From Prevotella melaninogenica (GTDB taxonomy: Bacteria; Bacteroidota; Bacteroidia; Bacteroidales; Bacteroidaceae), in contig NZ_CP072360.1 of NCBI RefSeq assembly GCF_018128065.1, positions 624,501 to 688,500 of the forward strand: 64,000 nucleotides of DNA, in the 5' to 3' direction. The notes under the pieces are model-generated. The model had not been told where the DNA came from. It worked only from the letters and a program-made list of their open reading frames with translations, and searched no databases. The position numbers were made by a program, and so were the translations under genes. Positions 16,151-24,730 of the stretch are shown piece after piece. Within the stretch, counting starts at the first letter, position 1, and each line of letters begins with the position of its first letter.

Positions 16151-18340
16151 ATGGCAAATTTAAGATTCGGAGCTGTCGAGGAAGCATTTAAGAAACGCCC
16201 TTTAGAAGTCAAAACACCAACAGAACGTCCAGAGCACTTCTATGGTAAATACGTCTTCAACCGTGCGAGAATGTACAAGTATCTCCCTGTGGATGTGTAC
16301 CAAAAACTGATAGACGTCATTGACAACGGCACACGATTAGACCGTTCTATCGCAGACGCAGTAGCACAAGGCATGAAGAAATGGGCAGAGGAACATGGCG
16401 CAACTCACTACACTCACTGGTTTCAACCCCTTACAGAAGGAACAGCAGAGAAACATGATGCCTTCGTTGAACATGATGGTAAAGGGGGAATGATTGAAGA
16501 ATTCTCAGGAAAACTACTTGTTCAGCAGGAACCTGATGCCAGCTCTTTCCCTAATGGAGGAATCCGTAACACCTTTGAAGCACGAGGCTATTCAGCTTGG
16601 GACCCTACAAGTCCTGTATTCATCATCGAAGACACACTTTGTATTCCTACAATATTTATATCTTATACAGGAGAAGCACTTGACTACAAAGCCCCACTAT
16701 TAAAATCACTCCACGCTGTAAACGTCACAGCAACTAAAGTTTGCCAATACTTTTATCAAGATGTAAAACAGGTTCACACCAATCTTGGCTGGGAACAAGA
16801 ATACTTCCTTGTAGACGAGGATTTGTACTTTGCACGCCCTGACCTTATGCTTACTGGGCGCACACTGATGGGGCATGATTCTGCAAAGAACCAGCAGATG
16901 GACGACCATTACTTCGGAACCATCCCTGAACGCGTGCAAGCATTTATGAAGGATCTTGAGATACAAGCACTCGAATTGGGCATACCTTGTAAGACCCGTC
17001 ACAATGAGGTAGCACCAGGTCAGTTTGAATTAGCTCCGATCTTTGAAGAGTGTAACCTTGCAGTAGACCATAATATGCTACTGATGTCACTTATGAAGAA
17101 GGTTGCCCACAAACATCGCTTCCGTGTCCTTCTACATGAGAAGCCTTTTGCTGGCGTTAATGGTTCTGGTAAACACAATAACTGGAGCCTTAGCACAGAT
17201 AATGGAATTCTCCTCCATGCTGCAGGAAAGACATTCAACGATAACCTCCGTTTCGTCGTCTTTATCGTAGAAACATTGATGGCTGTCTATAAGCATAATG
17301 GGCTTTTGAAAGCATCCGTGATGAGTGCTACGAACGATCATCGCCTTGGAGCAAACGAAGCCCCACCTGCTATCATCTCATCTTTTCTCGGAAGACAAAT
17401 CAGCGATCTTCTTGAACATATAGAGAAGTCTGATAAAGAAAATATCTTCAACCTTAGTGGAAAGACTGGTTTGCGGATGGATATCCCTGAGATTCCAGAA
17501 TTACTTATCGATAACACCGACCGTAATCGCACATCACCATTTGCCTTTACTGGTAACCGCTTTGAGTTCCGTGCTGTTGGTTCTGAAGCCAACTGCGCAT
17601 CAGCAATGATAGTCCTCAACACCGCTATGGCTGAAGCCTTGCAGAACTTCAGTGAGCGAGTGGACACATTGGTTGCGAAAGGAGAAGACCAAACATCAGC
17701 TATCATAGATGTTCTTCGTGAAGATATCAAGACCTGTAAGCCTATTCACTTCGATGGAAACGGATATTCTGAAAGCTGGAAGGAGGAAGCAAAGAGGCGT
17801 GGACTCGATTGTGAATCAAACTGTCCAAAGTGTTTCGATCGCTACCTTGACGAAGATGCTATTAAGATGTTTGAGTCGATGAACGTGATGAAACGCAATG
17901 AATTGGAGGCACGCAACGAGGTAAAATGGGAGATATACACTAAGAAGATTCAAATTGAAGCACGCGTCATGGGCGATTTGGCGATGAATCACATAATCCC
18001 TGTAGCAACTCACTACCAAAGTCAGTTAGCGAAGAATGTGCAGAATATGGTCAATATCTTCGGAGATGTAGAAGGTAAACAGCTCAGCGAACGAAACATT
18101 AAGATTATACGTGAAATTGCTGAACGCACCAATATCATCGAGGCAGGTGTTGAAGAACTTGTCAATGCACGCAAGCAAGCCAACAAAATTGAAAGTCAAC
18201 GTGAAAAAGCAATCGCTTATCACGACACAATAGCTCCTAAGATGGAAGAAATACGCTATCAGATTGATAAGTTAGAGTTGGTCGTCAGCGATGAGTTATG
18301 GACACTTCCTAAATATAGAGAACTGCTCTTCATCAGATAA
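16151..18340 (+). CDS. glnN: Glutamine synthetase type III
   Basis: GlnN makes glutamine from glutamate, ammonia and ATP in the cytoplasm. From the ATG at 16151 (MANLRFGAVEEAFKKRP) the protein has 729 residues, the size of the Bacteroides fragilis enzyme. Family motifs include NLGWEQEYFLVDEDL, HNEVAPGQFELAP, GVNGSGKHNNWSL, NDHRLGANEAPPAI and GNRFEFRAVGSEA. An upstream in-frame ATG-like start at 16118 is rejected because of the promoter. The gene stands alone between two non-coding regions. Confidence 0.97.
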   Translation: MANLRFGAVEEAFKKRPLEVKTPTERPEHFYGKYVFNRARMYKYLPVDVYQKLIDVIDNGTRLDRSIADAVAQGMKKWAEEHGATHYTHWFQPLTEGTAEKHDAFVEHDGKGGMIEEFSGKLLVQQEPDASSFPNGGIRNTFEARGYSAWDPTSPVFIIEDTLCIPTIFISYTGEALDYKAPLLKSLHAVNVTATKVCQYFYQDVKQVHTNLGWEQEYFLVDEDLYFARPDLMLTGRTLMGHDSAKNQQMDDHYFGTIPERVQAFMKDLEIQALELGIPCKTRHNEVAPGQFELAPIFEECNLAVDHNMLLMSLMKKVAHKHRFRVLLHEKPFAGVNGSGKHNNWSLSTDNGILLHAAGKTFNDNLRFVVFIVETLMAVYKHNGLLKASVMSATNDHRLGANEAPPAIISSFLGRQISDLLEHIEKSDKENIFNLSGKTGLRMDIPEIPELLIDNTDRNRTSPFAFTGNRFEFRAVGSEANCASAMIVLNTAMAEALQNFSERVDTLVAKGEDQTSAIIDVLREDIKTCKPIHFDGNGYSESWKEEAKRRGLDCESNCPKCFDRYLDEDAIKMFESMNVMKRNELEARNEVKWEIYTKKIQIEARVMGDLAMNHIIPVATHYQSQLAKNVQNMVNIFGDVEGKQLSERNIKIIREIAERTNIIEAGVEELVNARKQANKIESQREKAIAYHDTIAPKMEEIRYQIDKLELVVSDELWTLPKYRELLFIR

Positions 18341-18545
18341 TAAACTACGATTTCATCGATATAAAATACTTGTTTCTTCTTCGCATTAGAAGTAAAGAGA
18401 AGCAAAAGAATTGACTCTGTAGGAAATGATGGTGGAATTATTTAATTGATATTTTTACTTTCATTTGTATCATGGAATAAAATTGGCTCTTCAAGTATTC
18501 GAGGGGGATGAGTTTTGTTTCGTGATTTTAGAACTTTAAAGAATG

Positions 18546-18659
18546 GGCACACGGAGTCACAGCACGAACAGAGGTTTGTTAAATACAAAGTCATCGTGGG
18601 CAAAGAGACACTGCTGTGATGTGGCTTTTAACTCCGTGATCTCCCTTACTCTGTGTGCC
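18546..18659. repeat. Nested inverted repeats
   Basis: Outer 12-nt arms GGCACACGGAGT (18546-18557) and ACTCTGTGTGCC (18648-18659) pair with one G-T. An inner perfect pair TCACAGCA (18557-18564) and TGCTGTGA (18612-18619) lies inside. The order would allow a two-stem RNA or a decayed mobile repeat. No open frame or promoter explains it. Confidence 0.5.
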
Positions 18660-18777
18660 ATATTCTGTGTGTCATATCATGTCAGGAGGCTTACTTTCAT
18701 CACTTCATATCTCGGAAGAATCAGCAAAGTATTTATATCAATTAGCCGATTTCGTTTTACCGAGTATTCCATAAACT

Positions 18778-18873
18778 AAATTTCCTGTCATTCCTGTCAT
18801 TAGTAGTAGACGCTTAACTTGTTATATTACAGTAAGATAAGTAAAATGTTAAAAGTGACAGCAGCTTAAAACA
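18778..18873 (-). repeat. About 95-nt dispersed repeat, copy 1
   Basis: The reverse complement of this stretch aligns along its length with 43113-43212. Shared blocks include TGCTGTCA, TTTTAACATT, CTGTAAT, CAAGTTAAGC, CTACTAC and TGACAGGAATGA. Identity by eye is roughly 80 percent. Both copies are intergenic and neither overlaps a credible frame. Confidence 0.75.
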
Positions 18874-19066
18874 AAACTATTCTTGTATTTTGTGTAATAA
18901 TATCTGTCTTATTTGGGAATACTTATAATCCCAAACTTTGGAAGGCTTTTTATAATTAGCTTTTTGCATACCTATTTCCTCACCTTTTTCCTACTGTACC
19001 CTCGACATATGACAAAGATAATCAATAGAACCCCCACCTTAAGAGTAATTCTTTATAAAAAGAAAA

Positions 19067-19096
19067 AGTGTATATCTGCTCACGCAGACATACACT
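19067..19096 (-). terminator. Intrinsic terminator
   Basis: Minus-strand hairpin with 13-nt arms (complements of 19084-19096 and 19067-19079) and a TGAG loop. One A-C mismatch interrupts the stem, which is followed directly by a U-rich tract. It serves the AraC-type gene, a small RNA, or both. Confidence 0.75.
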
Positions 19097-19252
19097 CAGC
19101 CACTTAACTAAATAACTCAAAAAATTATTTGACTCAAAAATCATTAGGCTATCTTCTCACGAGGACCATCCTAATTAGTTTAATTTGACTATTAACTTAC
19201 TAATAACTATTTAAACGTAATTTGATTGCTACTCAAGAAATATCTTTAATTG
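19067..19252 (-). ncRNA. Candidate small RNA with own promoter and terminator
   Basis: On the minus strand a -7 box TATCTTTG (19259-19266) would start a transcript near 19252. It ends about 185 nt later at a strong hairpin: arms 19084-19096 and 19067-19079, one mismatch, loop of 4, followed by TTTTTCTTTTT. No frame longer than a few codons lies between. A TTTG is present upstream, but 28 nt from the -7 box instead of about 20, which weakens the promoter call. It could also be the 3' end of the AraC-gene transcript. Confidence 0.4.
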
Positions 19253-19414
19253 ACTTTACAAAGATAGTTATTTTTTGAAAAAATGATATTGTTGCAAACA
19301 AATTATATTTGTTATAAGTCATTTTTTTTATTATAACTACCTTTTTTGTCTTTCTTAATTGTCAAATTCCCCCGATTTCATCGATTGACATTTGTTTTTA
19401 GAGGAATCCTCTTG

Positions 19415-20515
19415 TTAATCCTCTTTTGTGTCGCTAAGATTCTTTCTGTAAATGGTTGGAGCCACTCCAAATCTCTTTTTGAAGGCTTTACTCATTGCTG
19501 CAAGGTCGTTGTAGCCACACTCGTAGGCTATCTCTGATATGTTTTTGTTATCGTTTGTGAGTAACTCACGACAATGGAGCATACGACATTCGCTTTGCCA
19601 TGACAGAAAAGTCTTGCTGGCAAACTCATAGATATAATAGGAAAGAGCCGCGGTTGGTATTCCAATAGACGCTGCAGCCTTTTCCATTGTAAGCTCATTA
19701 TCAGCCAATGGGAATGGTTCTTGATGGAGCCATTGGTTTATCTTCTCTTTAATCGAGTTGCCTTTGTTATAGTTTTTTGATTCTAAAATCATAATGTGTT
19801 TGTGCTGATTCACACAGAAACGTGTGGTTGCAATGACGGCTAAAATAATACCGATCTTTAATAAGGCATGGAAGATTACAGAGGGCACAAGCTGCCCAAT
19901 GGTTATCATTGTTAGGAGTAATCCTATACTAAAATATATGGTGTTGCGTCTCTCTACACCTCTAATGTCTCCATTTTCTTCGATGACTTGTTGCTTGTAT
20001 TTACGTTGTTGTTTTACAATTTCTGCAATCATCAAACTTTTACATAGGATAATTCCCGCTGAAAAGGTAATGCGCATCAATGCTTGTATAGGCATTGAAT
20101 GCTTGAGTTCGGCTATTAGCTGATTGTAATTCTGAAAGTGATATATCTCTCCGTTCAGTGCGAACATAATCTGTGGAATAAGGAGTGATAATGGGAACAG
20201 GTTATAAAACAATAATGCATACTTGTTTTTGTAGAGCTTTCCATTACTGAATGTCGTACAAGTAATGAGGAAAGACTCCCAAAGAAGATACAAAGATAAT
20301 ATTGAAGGAACGCATAATATCTCGGTTTCATCGCTTTTATTCCGTAAAAAATGACAGCAAAGATATAAAAGAAGTAGACTGTAGTCCAGTATGATAATTC
20401 TACGCTTAAACACGAGCGGACTACTCGGAGACTTCCAATATATCATTGCAATGATGGCAAAGCATATAGCCGAAGCAATAATAGCTGCCAATGAGGTCGC
20501 ATAACTTAGTATCAT
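19415..20515 (-). CDS. Membrane-anchored AraC-family transcriptional regulator
   Basis: The C-terminal about 100 residues form an AraC helix-turn-helix pair: LTMEKAAASIGIPTAALSYY, then ISEIAYECGYNDLAAMSKAF and KKRFGVAPTIYRK. The N-terminal part has about six or seven hydrophobic segments in place of a soluble ligand domain, so a membrane signal sensor is inferred. The ATG at 20515 (MILSYATSLAAI, 366 residues) is chosen over one at 20629 because a -7 box lies between them at 20541-20548. The ligand is unknown. Neighbours (a non-coding region and a helicase) give no clue to its target. Confidence 0.8.
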   Translation of the reverse strand: MILSYATSLAAIIASAICFAIIAMIYWKSPSSPLVFKRRIIILDYSLLLLYLCCHFLRNKSDETEILCVPSILSLYLLWESFLITCTTFSNGKLYKNKYALLFYNLFPLSLLIPQIMFALNGEIYHFQNYNQLIAELKHSMPIQALMRITFSAGIILCKSLMIAEIVKQQRKYKQQVIEENGDIRGVERRNTIYFSIGLLLTMITIGQLVPSVIFHALLKIGIILAVIATTRFCVNQHKHIMILESKNYNKGNSIKEKINQWLHQEPFPLADNELTMEKAAASIGIPTAALSYYIYEFASKTFLSWQSECRMLHCRELLTNDNKNISEIAYECGYNDLAAMSKAFKKRFGVAPTIYRKNLSDTKED

Positions 20516-20540
20516 GATATATTTGTGTTGTTGTCTATTA

Positions 20541-20548
20541 CAAAGATA
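20541..20548 (-). promoter_or_regulatory. -7 element of the AraC-type gene
   Basis: TATCTTTG on the minus strand (plus CAAAGATA), 25 nt upstream of the ATG at 20515. It decides the start by excluding the longer frame from 20629. Confidence 0.55.
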
Positions 20549-20740
20549 ATTAAATGCTCTCAGTAACCTTGTTAGTTTTTGTTTGTTAAGGTTTGTACTG
20601 GGATTTTCTGTTATATGAAAACGTTCCAAAGGTTATTTTATTTCATGGGATCTTTATTTTTGAGTATTTTAGATAGTTTTATTATCTTAAATTGCAGGAA
20701 AACTCCACTTTTATAGGGTTGAAAAGGTTTTCTTTTGTTT

Positions 20741-22897
20741 TTAAGTTATCATTGTCTTCATTATTAATCGTATGTCATTATAGGTTATGTCAGAAGGGCA
20801 TAATTCTTTAATAGGAGTCATCCCGTTCTCTATTCCGACTGCTTTAATTATTCGTTTGATGATGTTGATTTTCTTTTCTTCTATTACTTCTTCAATCTTT
20901 ATTTCTCCATTTAGGATATAAGGTACAAGGTGTCCTTGAATTGTTCCTTGTGTCAACCCACGCTCTTGAGCAATCTCCTCAACGTTTTTTCCTGCTTTGA
21001 AAAGGGCATAAGTATGTTCATAAGTGCTTATCTTTTTTTCTTTCGTCTTCTCTTTCTCTTCTTTTCTCCTTCTTCTTTTTCTCTCGGTTTCATCGGAAAT
21101 ATTATTGAGAATTGCCTTCTGTTTTGCCGTGAGATAGGTTGTGATAGAGAAGCCATCTTCTATTATGTCTTCCAGTAAGTCGTGCTTTGCCTGATAGGTC
21201 TGCTTAAGTTCTGTGTAAGCGTTGTCGAAGCGTTTATTTCCAATCTTATTGTTGCTCTGCACCTCCTTGGTTAATTCTATCATTCGACTGAATATTTCAG
21301 TTAACTCACTATGGAAGTAAAGTGCCCCTTTCTTTATTCTCTCCTTGAAGTCCTCTTGGTGAAGTTGGTCAGTAGTCATCTTTCTGATAAGATTTTCCCA
21401 TTTCATCGATACATTTATGATGCGCGTCTCTAAGTCAGTAAGCGCCATCTTGTGGAGTGCATTGATTTTTGTGTATTTGAAGAAGAACTCTGATAGGACC
21501 TTAAATAGAGCGTTTTCATAGGTTTTAATCTCATTGAAGTTGAATAATTCAATGAGTAGTTGTCGATGATATTCCTCTTTTAGCATGGGTAATGCAGAGA
21601 TACTCTTTCCTGCTTCTTCTGTTTGATGCGAGATGTACTCGCTGACCCGATTGTCATTTATAATCGCAGTCTTACCAATAGGTGAAGCCAAAACCAGTCC
21701 TTCTAAGGTTTTACATCGACTCAAGGCAACGTATACCTGCCCTGAAGCGAAGGAGGATTGAGCATCTATAATGGCGTGCTCAAAGGTTAGTCCTTGGCTT
21801 TTATGTATGGTGATTGCCCACGCCAAACGTAGTGGATATTGTTTGAAAGTTCCCTGTACCTTGGCTTCAATTTGTTTTGTCTTTTCGTTCAGGGTATATT
21901 TTGTGTTCTCCCATGTCTCAACTTCAACCTCAAAGTCCTCTTCATCTCCTGGGCAAAGAACTGATATCTTCTCGTTATCAACATGCGTAATGTGTCCGAT
22001 TCGTCCGTTATAGTATCGTCCGTTGTTATCATTACGGATAAACATTACCTGCGCACCAACTTTCAGTGTGAGGTTGAAGTCTGTCGGATAGTTATATTCT
22101 GGGAAGTTTCCTTCAGTTTCCGCACTGAAGGTATAGGCTTTTGCAGGGAGGTTTCGGAGTTGGTCTTCGTTATAACTCTCTGCCATCCTGTTGTGTGTTG
22201 TCAGTCGGATGTAATCGCTTCCCTCTTTAGGTTGGAAGGTCGGATCGTATCGTTCGTTGAGTCGTTGAAGGTCTTCTACTGAAGTTTTCCCCTCTCTTAT
22301 GTTATTAAGTAAGGTGATAAATGTTTCGTCTTGTTGTCGATAGACGTGCGTCAACTCAATCGTAACATAGTTGATACTACGTAATGCTTTCGACCCAAAG
22401 AAGTAAGGCGTATCGTAATAGCTCTTTAACAGTTCTTCTTCCTGAGGAGTTACAACGGGTGTGAGCTGTTGTAAGTCACCAATCATCAGTAGTTGTACGC
22501 CACCGAAAGGTTTGTTTGGCTCTCGAAAACGACGTAGAACAGAGTCTATGGCATCTAAGACATCAGCTCGCACCATACTAATCTCATCAATAATAAGCAA
22601 ATCAAGAGTACGCATAATCTTGCGTTTCTCTTTGCTATAATCAAATCGGTTCTTGATGTTAGTGTTTGGTACGAAGGGAGATAGTGGCAACTGGAAGAAG
22701 GAATGGATTGTCATGCCGCCTGCGTTAATAGCAGCTACGCCAGTTGGTGCAACAATAATATTTCGTTTATTGCTGCGTTCCTTGAGTGTGCGAAGGAAGG
22801 TCGTTTTCCCTGTACCAGCCTTTCCTGTGAGAAAAATACTTATCCCTGTGTGTTCTACAAAGTCCCACGCATTGCGTAATTCTTGGTTTTTCTCCAT
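20741..22897 (-). CDS. Pif1-like SF1B DNA helicase with C-terminal HTH domain
   Basis: This 718-residue protein has the Pif1/RecD-like helicase motifs: Walker A FLTGKAGTGKTTFL near residue 23, APTGVAAINAGG (Ia), LLIIDEISMVRAD (II), MIGDLQQLTPV (III), AWAITIHKSQGLTFEHAIID (V) and YVALSRCKTLEGLVL (VI). A Lys/Glu-rich linker (about residues 595-625) leads to an HTH-like tail with EEIAQERGLTQGTIQGHL. Such proteins unwind 5' to 3' and act on G4 DNA and forks; that role is inferred from the family. It stands alone with an AT-rich upstream region. Confidence 0.88.
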   Translation of the reverse strand: MEKNQELRNAWDFVEHTGISIFLTGKAGTGKTTFLRTLKERSNKRNIIVAPTGVAAINAGGMTIHSFFQLPLSPFVPNTNIKNRFDYSKEKRKIMRTLDLLIIDEISMVRADVLDAIDSVLRRFREPNKPFGGVQLLMIGDLQQLTPVVTPQEEELLKSYYDTPYFFGSKALRSINYVTIELTHVYRQQDETFITLLNNIREGKTSVEDLQRLNERYDPTFQPKEGSDYIRLTTHNRMAESYNEDQLRNLPAKAYTFSAETEGNFPEYNYPTDFNLTLKVGAQVMFIRNDNNGRYYNGRIGHITHVDNEKISVLCPGDEEDFEVEVETWENTKYTLNEKTKQIEAKVQGTFKQYPLRLAWAITIHKSQGLTFEHAIIDAQSSFASGQVYVALSRCKTLEGLVLASPIGKTAIINDNRVSEYISHQTEEAGKSISALPMLKEEYHRQLLIELFNFNEIKTYENALFKVLSEFFFKYTKINALHKMALTDLETRIINVSMKWENLIRKMTTDQLHQEDFKERIKKGALYFHSELTEIFSRMIELTKEVQSNNKIGNKRFDNAYTELKQTYQAKHDLLEDIIEDGFSITTYLTAKQKAILNNISDETERKRRRRKEEKEKTKEKKISTYEHTYALFKAGKNVEEIAQERGLTQGTIQGHLVPYILNGEIKIEEVIEEKKINIIKRIIKAVGIENGMTPIKELCPSDITYNDIRLIMKTMIT

Positions 22898-23036
22898 TCT
22901 TATGTGTAATTTTGCTTGCGGCAGACAAAGTTAATTCAAATATTTGAGAAAAACAAATGATATTCATTTGATCTATATCAGTTGGCTTGACTCATAGTAA
23001 TAAAAATGTGTATTATTAACATCATTGCTAATATAT

Positions 23037-23068
23037 TTTGCCCAATTTTTTATTTATGCTTAACTTTG
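23037..23068 (+). promoter_or_regulatory. Consensus promoter for the 27-residue protein gene
   Basis: TTTG (23037-23040), 20 nt, TAACTTTG (23061-23068): an exact match to the Bacteroidetes consensus. The next features are a GC-rich GGGG...CCCC hairpin in the leader (23103-23119) and the ATG at 23139. Confidence 0.8.
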
Positions 23069-23138
23069 CACTCGTAATAAAGGATAACATATATATAAAC
23101 GAGGGGACAGTGGTGCCCCCATTAAAGGTAAAAAGATT

Positions 23139-23222
23139 ATGATTTCAGTAGTATTATCAGCTGTTGTAGTAGCAGCATTAGTAGCAAAGGCAGTTAGTTT
23201 GAATAAGCATATCACTGCCTAA
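23139..23222 (+). CDS. 27-residue single-span membrane peptide
   Basis: An ATG at 23139 opens a 27-codon frame starting MISVVLSAVVVAALVAKAVS and ending in a short polar tail with Lys and His. About 16 hydrophobic residues could form one membrane span. The frame lies inside a complete transcription unit: consensus promoter at 23037-23068, leader of about 60 nt, stop at 23220-23222, terminator 40 nt later. The codons use varied third positions for the many Val and Ala residues. The family is not recognised. It may be a small membrane protein, a type I toxin-like peptide or a leader peptide; no antisense RNA was identified. Confidence 0.6.
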   Translation: MISVVLSAVVVAALVAKAVSLNKHITA

Positions 23223-23261
23223 TTTTAGAAAGTAATTTAGAAATTTGAGAGTAGTAATAGT

Positions 23262-23297
23262 TTCCCGACTTCGTTTTGAGCGGAGTTGGGAATTTTT
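23262..23297 (+). terminator. Terminator after the 27-residue gene
   Basis: A 12-bp stem (arms 23262-23273 and 23281-23292, two G-T wobbles) with a 7-nt loop is followed by TTTTT. It closes the short transcription unit that began near 23075. Confidence 0.8.
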
Positions 23298-23501
23298 ATG
23301 TTCGACTTTTCAAAGCCCCTTGTTTTGTTTGTAAGGTTTTTATTTCGGTTTTAAGAAATACTATTTGTATATGTTTGGTGCGAAATAACTTTACAGAAAG
23401 AGTGTGAAAAAGCGTGGTTACTTAATGAAAAATACTCAAATTTTGTTCCTTTGTAACTCGTTTATAATCAGTGTAATACAAAGATAGTTTGTAAAGGGTG
23501 C

Positions 23502-23595
23502 TTAGTAAGGGTTCAAAGGGGCGTTAGTAAGGGTTCAAAAGGGCATCTTTTAGAAGCCAATTAAGGGTTAATTTGTGTCTAAGTAAGCCTCTTTG
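23502..23595. repeat. 22-bp-phased array, TTAGTAA...AAAAGGGC family, locus 2
   Basis: Units of 22 nt start at 23502, 23524, 23546 and 23568, with a partial fifth at 23590. Units 1 and 2 share TTAGTAAGGGTTCAAA and then GGGGCG or AGGGCA. The array is the homologue of 13583-13677 and lies in the 467-nt gap between the small-protein terminator and the DUF2400 gene. Nothing else was seen in that gap. Confidence 0.8.
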
Positions 23596-23689
23596 ATTTT
23601 TCAAGATTTGAATTTTTATTACAAAAGTAGTAAAAGAAGCAAGCCCTTTCTCTAACATTTATGTCGTTTATGAAAGTGGGAGATTTGTG

Positions 23690-24601
23690 CTATTTCTGAT
23701 TTACTCCATAACCAAAGAGAGCAAAGTCGGCTTTTAATGGGTCGTCTGGGAAAAATTCTAAAAGTTTATCCGTAAGCTTTCTGGCAACCGACATGGAAGC
23801 TGTTTTGCTCGTAATAAGACCTAATTGAAGCGATTGTTGTATGACGTGGGTGTCAAGTGGAATGATGAGCGAGCGTTGATGGATGAAGTCAGACCATATA
23901 CCAAGGTCTATGGAAGAGTCTTTGCGAACCATCCATCGCAAAAACATACAGACACGTTTGCAGCTTGATGTAGTGCTTTTAGGTACAATTCCTATCGCTT
24001 CATGCTTTAGGAAGTAGTCGCAAATAGCTTCAATAGCAATAATTGCATCCGTTTGTGGCTTCTCATTATTCAGATTAGCATAGTTGCGAATGTAATTTTC
24101 CATATCTCCATACTCTTTATACATCGTTTGTAGTGCATGGAGAAGATTACGTATCATAGCATTGGTATATAACCGATAAAAACATTGGTCATTATCGGGA
24201 ATATCCAGAGCGTATCTTCCTGTTCTTATCCATTCGTAGGGTTCACTTCGTGAACAATCGAGAAGATATTGTATGCGTGGTAAAAAGACTTGTCGTGAAC
24301 CATAGCTGAGACAAGAAGCAATGAAAGCTATTGTTTCTTGATTTCTCTTCCCAATAACTTGGTGCATAAACCATGAAGGGTCGCCATTGAGAAAAGAAGT
24401 GGTCTCGTATTTGTTGGCAAGGGTAAGGAGTCTTTTTCGCAAAGACTTCACTTCCGTATCTTTATAAAAAGACCTCACTGGCACTTTCTCTCCTGTTGAG
24501 GAGGGAAGTGGTTGGTGAGGTTTCTTTGTTTTCTTAAGATTTTTGCTGTTAATGCTTTTAATCTTTGCTTTCTTATTACTTATGTTTTGGAGTTTAGACA
24601 T
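23690..24601 (-). CDS. DUF2400 (TIGR02757) family protein with repeat-derived N-terminal segment
   Basis: The 303-residue protein matches the TIGR02757/DUF2400 family of unknown function, recognisable from FIASCLSYGSRQVFLPRIQYLL, CKRVCMFLRWMVRKDS and IIPLDTHVIQQSLQLGL. The last motif resembles part of HhH-GPD-type folds, but no activity is claimed. It is about 45-50 residues longer than usual. The extra N-terminus is Lys-rich, and residues 27-43 (KKPHQPLPSSTGEKVPV) are encoded by a hairpin repeat at 24473-24520. No Met lies between that segment and the domain, so either the segment is translated or a non-ATG start is used. Confidence 0.8.
   Translation of the reverse strand: MSKLQNISNKKAKIKSINSKNLKKTKKPHQPLPSSTGEKVPVRSFYKDTEVKSLRKRLLTLANKYETTSFLNGDPSWFMHQVIGKRNQETIAFIASCLSYGSRQVFLPRIQYLLDCSRSEPYEWIRTGRYALDIPDNDQCFYRLYTNAMIRNLLHALQTMYKEYGDMENYIRNYANLNNEKPQTDAIIAIEAICDYFLKHEAIGIVPKSTTSSCKRVCMFLRWMVRKDSSIDLGIWSDFIHQRSLIIPLDTHVIQQSLQLGLITSKTASMSVARKLTDKLLEFFPDDPLKADFALFGYGVNQK
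24473..24520 (-). repeat. CTCC-hairpin repeat variant inside the DUF2400 frame
   Basis: In gene sense it runs from CCTCACCAACCAC through CTCCTCAACAGGAG to GTGAGG, with CCTCAC/GTGAGG as outer inverted ends. Layout and base content match the CTCC repeat family around gmk and nadD. Here it is fully in frame and open. Confidence 0.65.
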
Positions 24602-24730
24602 AGCTGCTGTGTTTCTGTTATCACATTTCTTTTTGTAGAGAACTGTTTTTTACCCTTTTGTTATTACTGTTCTCTAATCTATGAGAACGTGTTTTCGTTT
24701 GTTCGTTACTATGTCTTTATGTAGCAAGAA

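Larger units (their letters stand above)
18341..19066. other. Non-coding stretch downstream of glnN
   Basis: No credible gene was found between glnN and the terminator at 19067. A 78-codon open frame at 18543 is over inverted-repeat DNA and has no coding character. The stretch contains the nested inverted repeats at 18546-18659 and the dispersed repeat at 18778-18873, described separately. The rest is AT-rich without recognised signals. Confidence 0.6.

Noticed and set aside
18543..18779. 78-codon frame after glnN
   Set aside because: It overlaps the nested inverted repeats and the edge of the 95-nt dispersed repeat and has no coding character.
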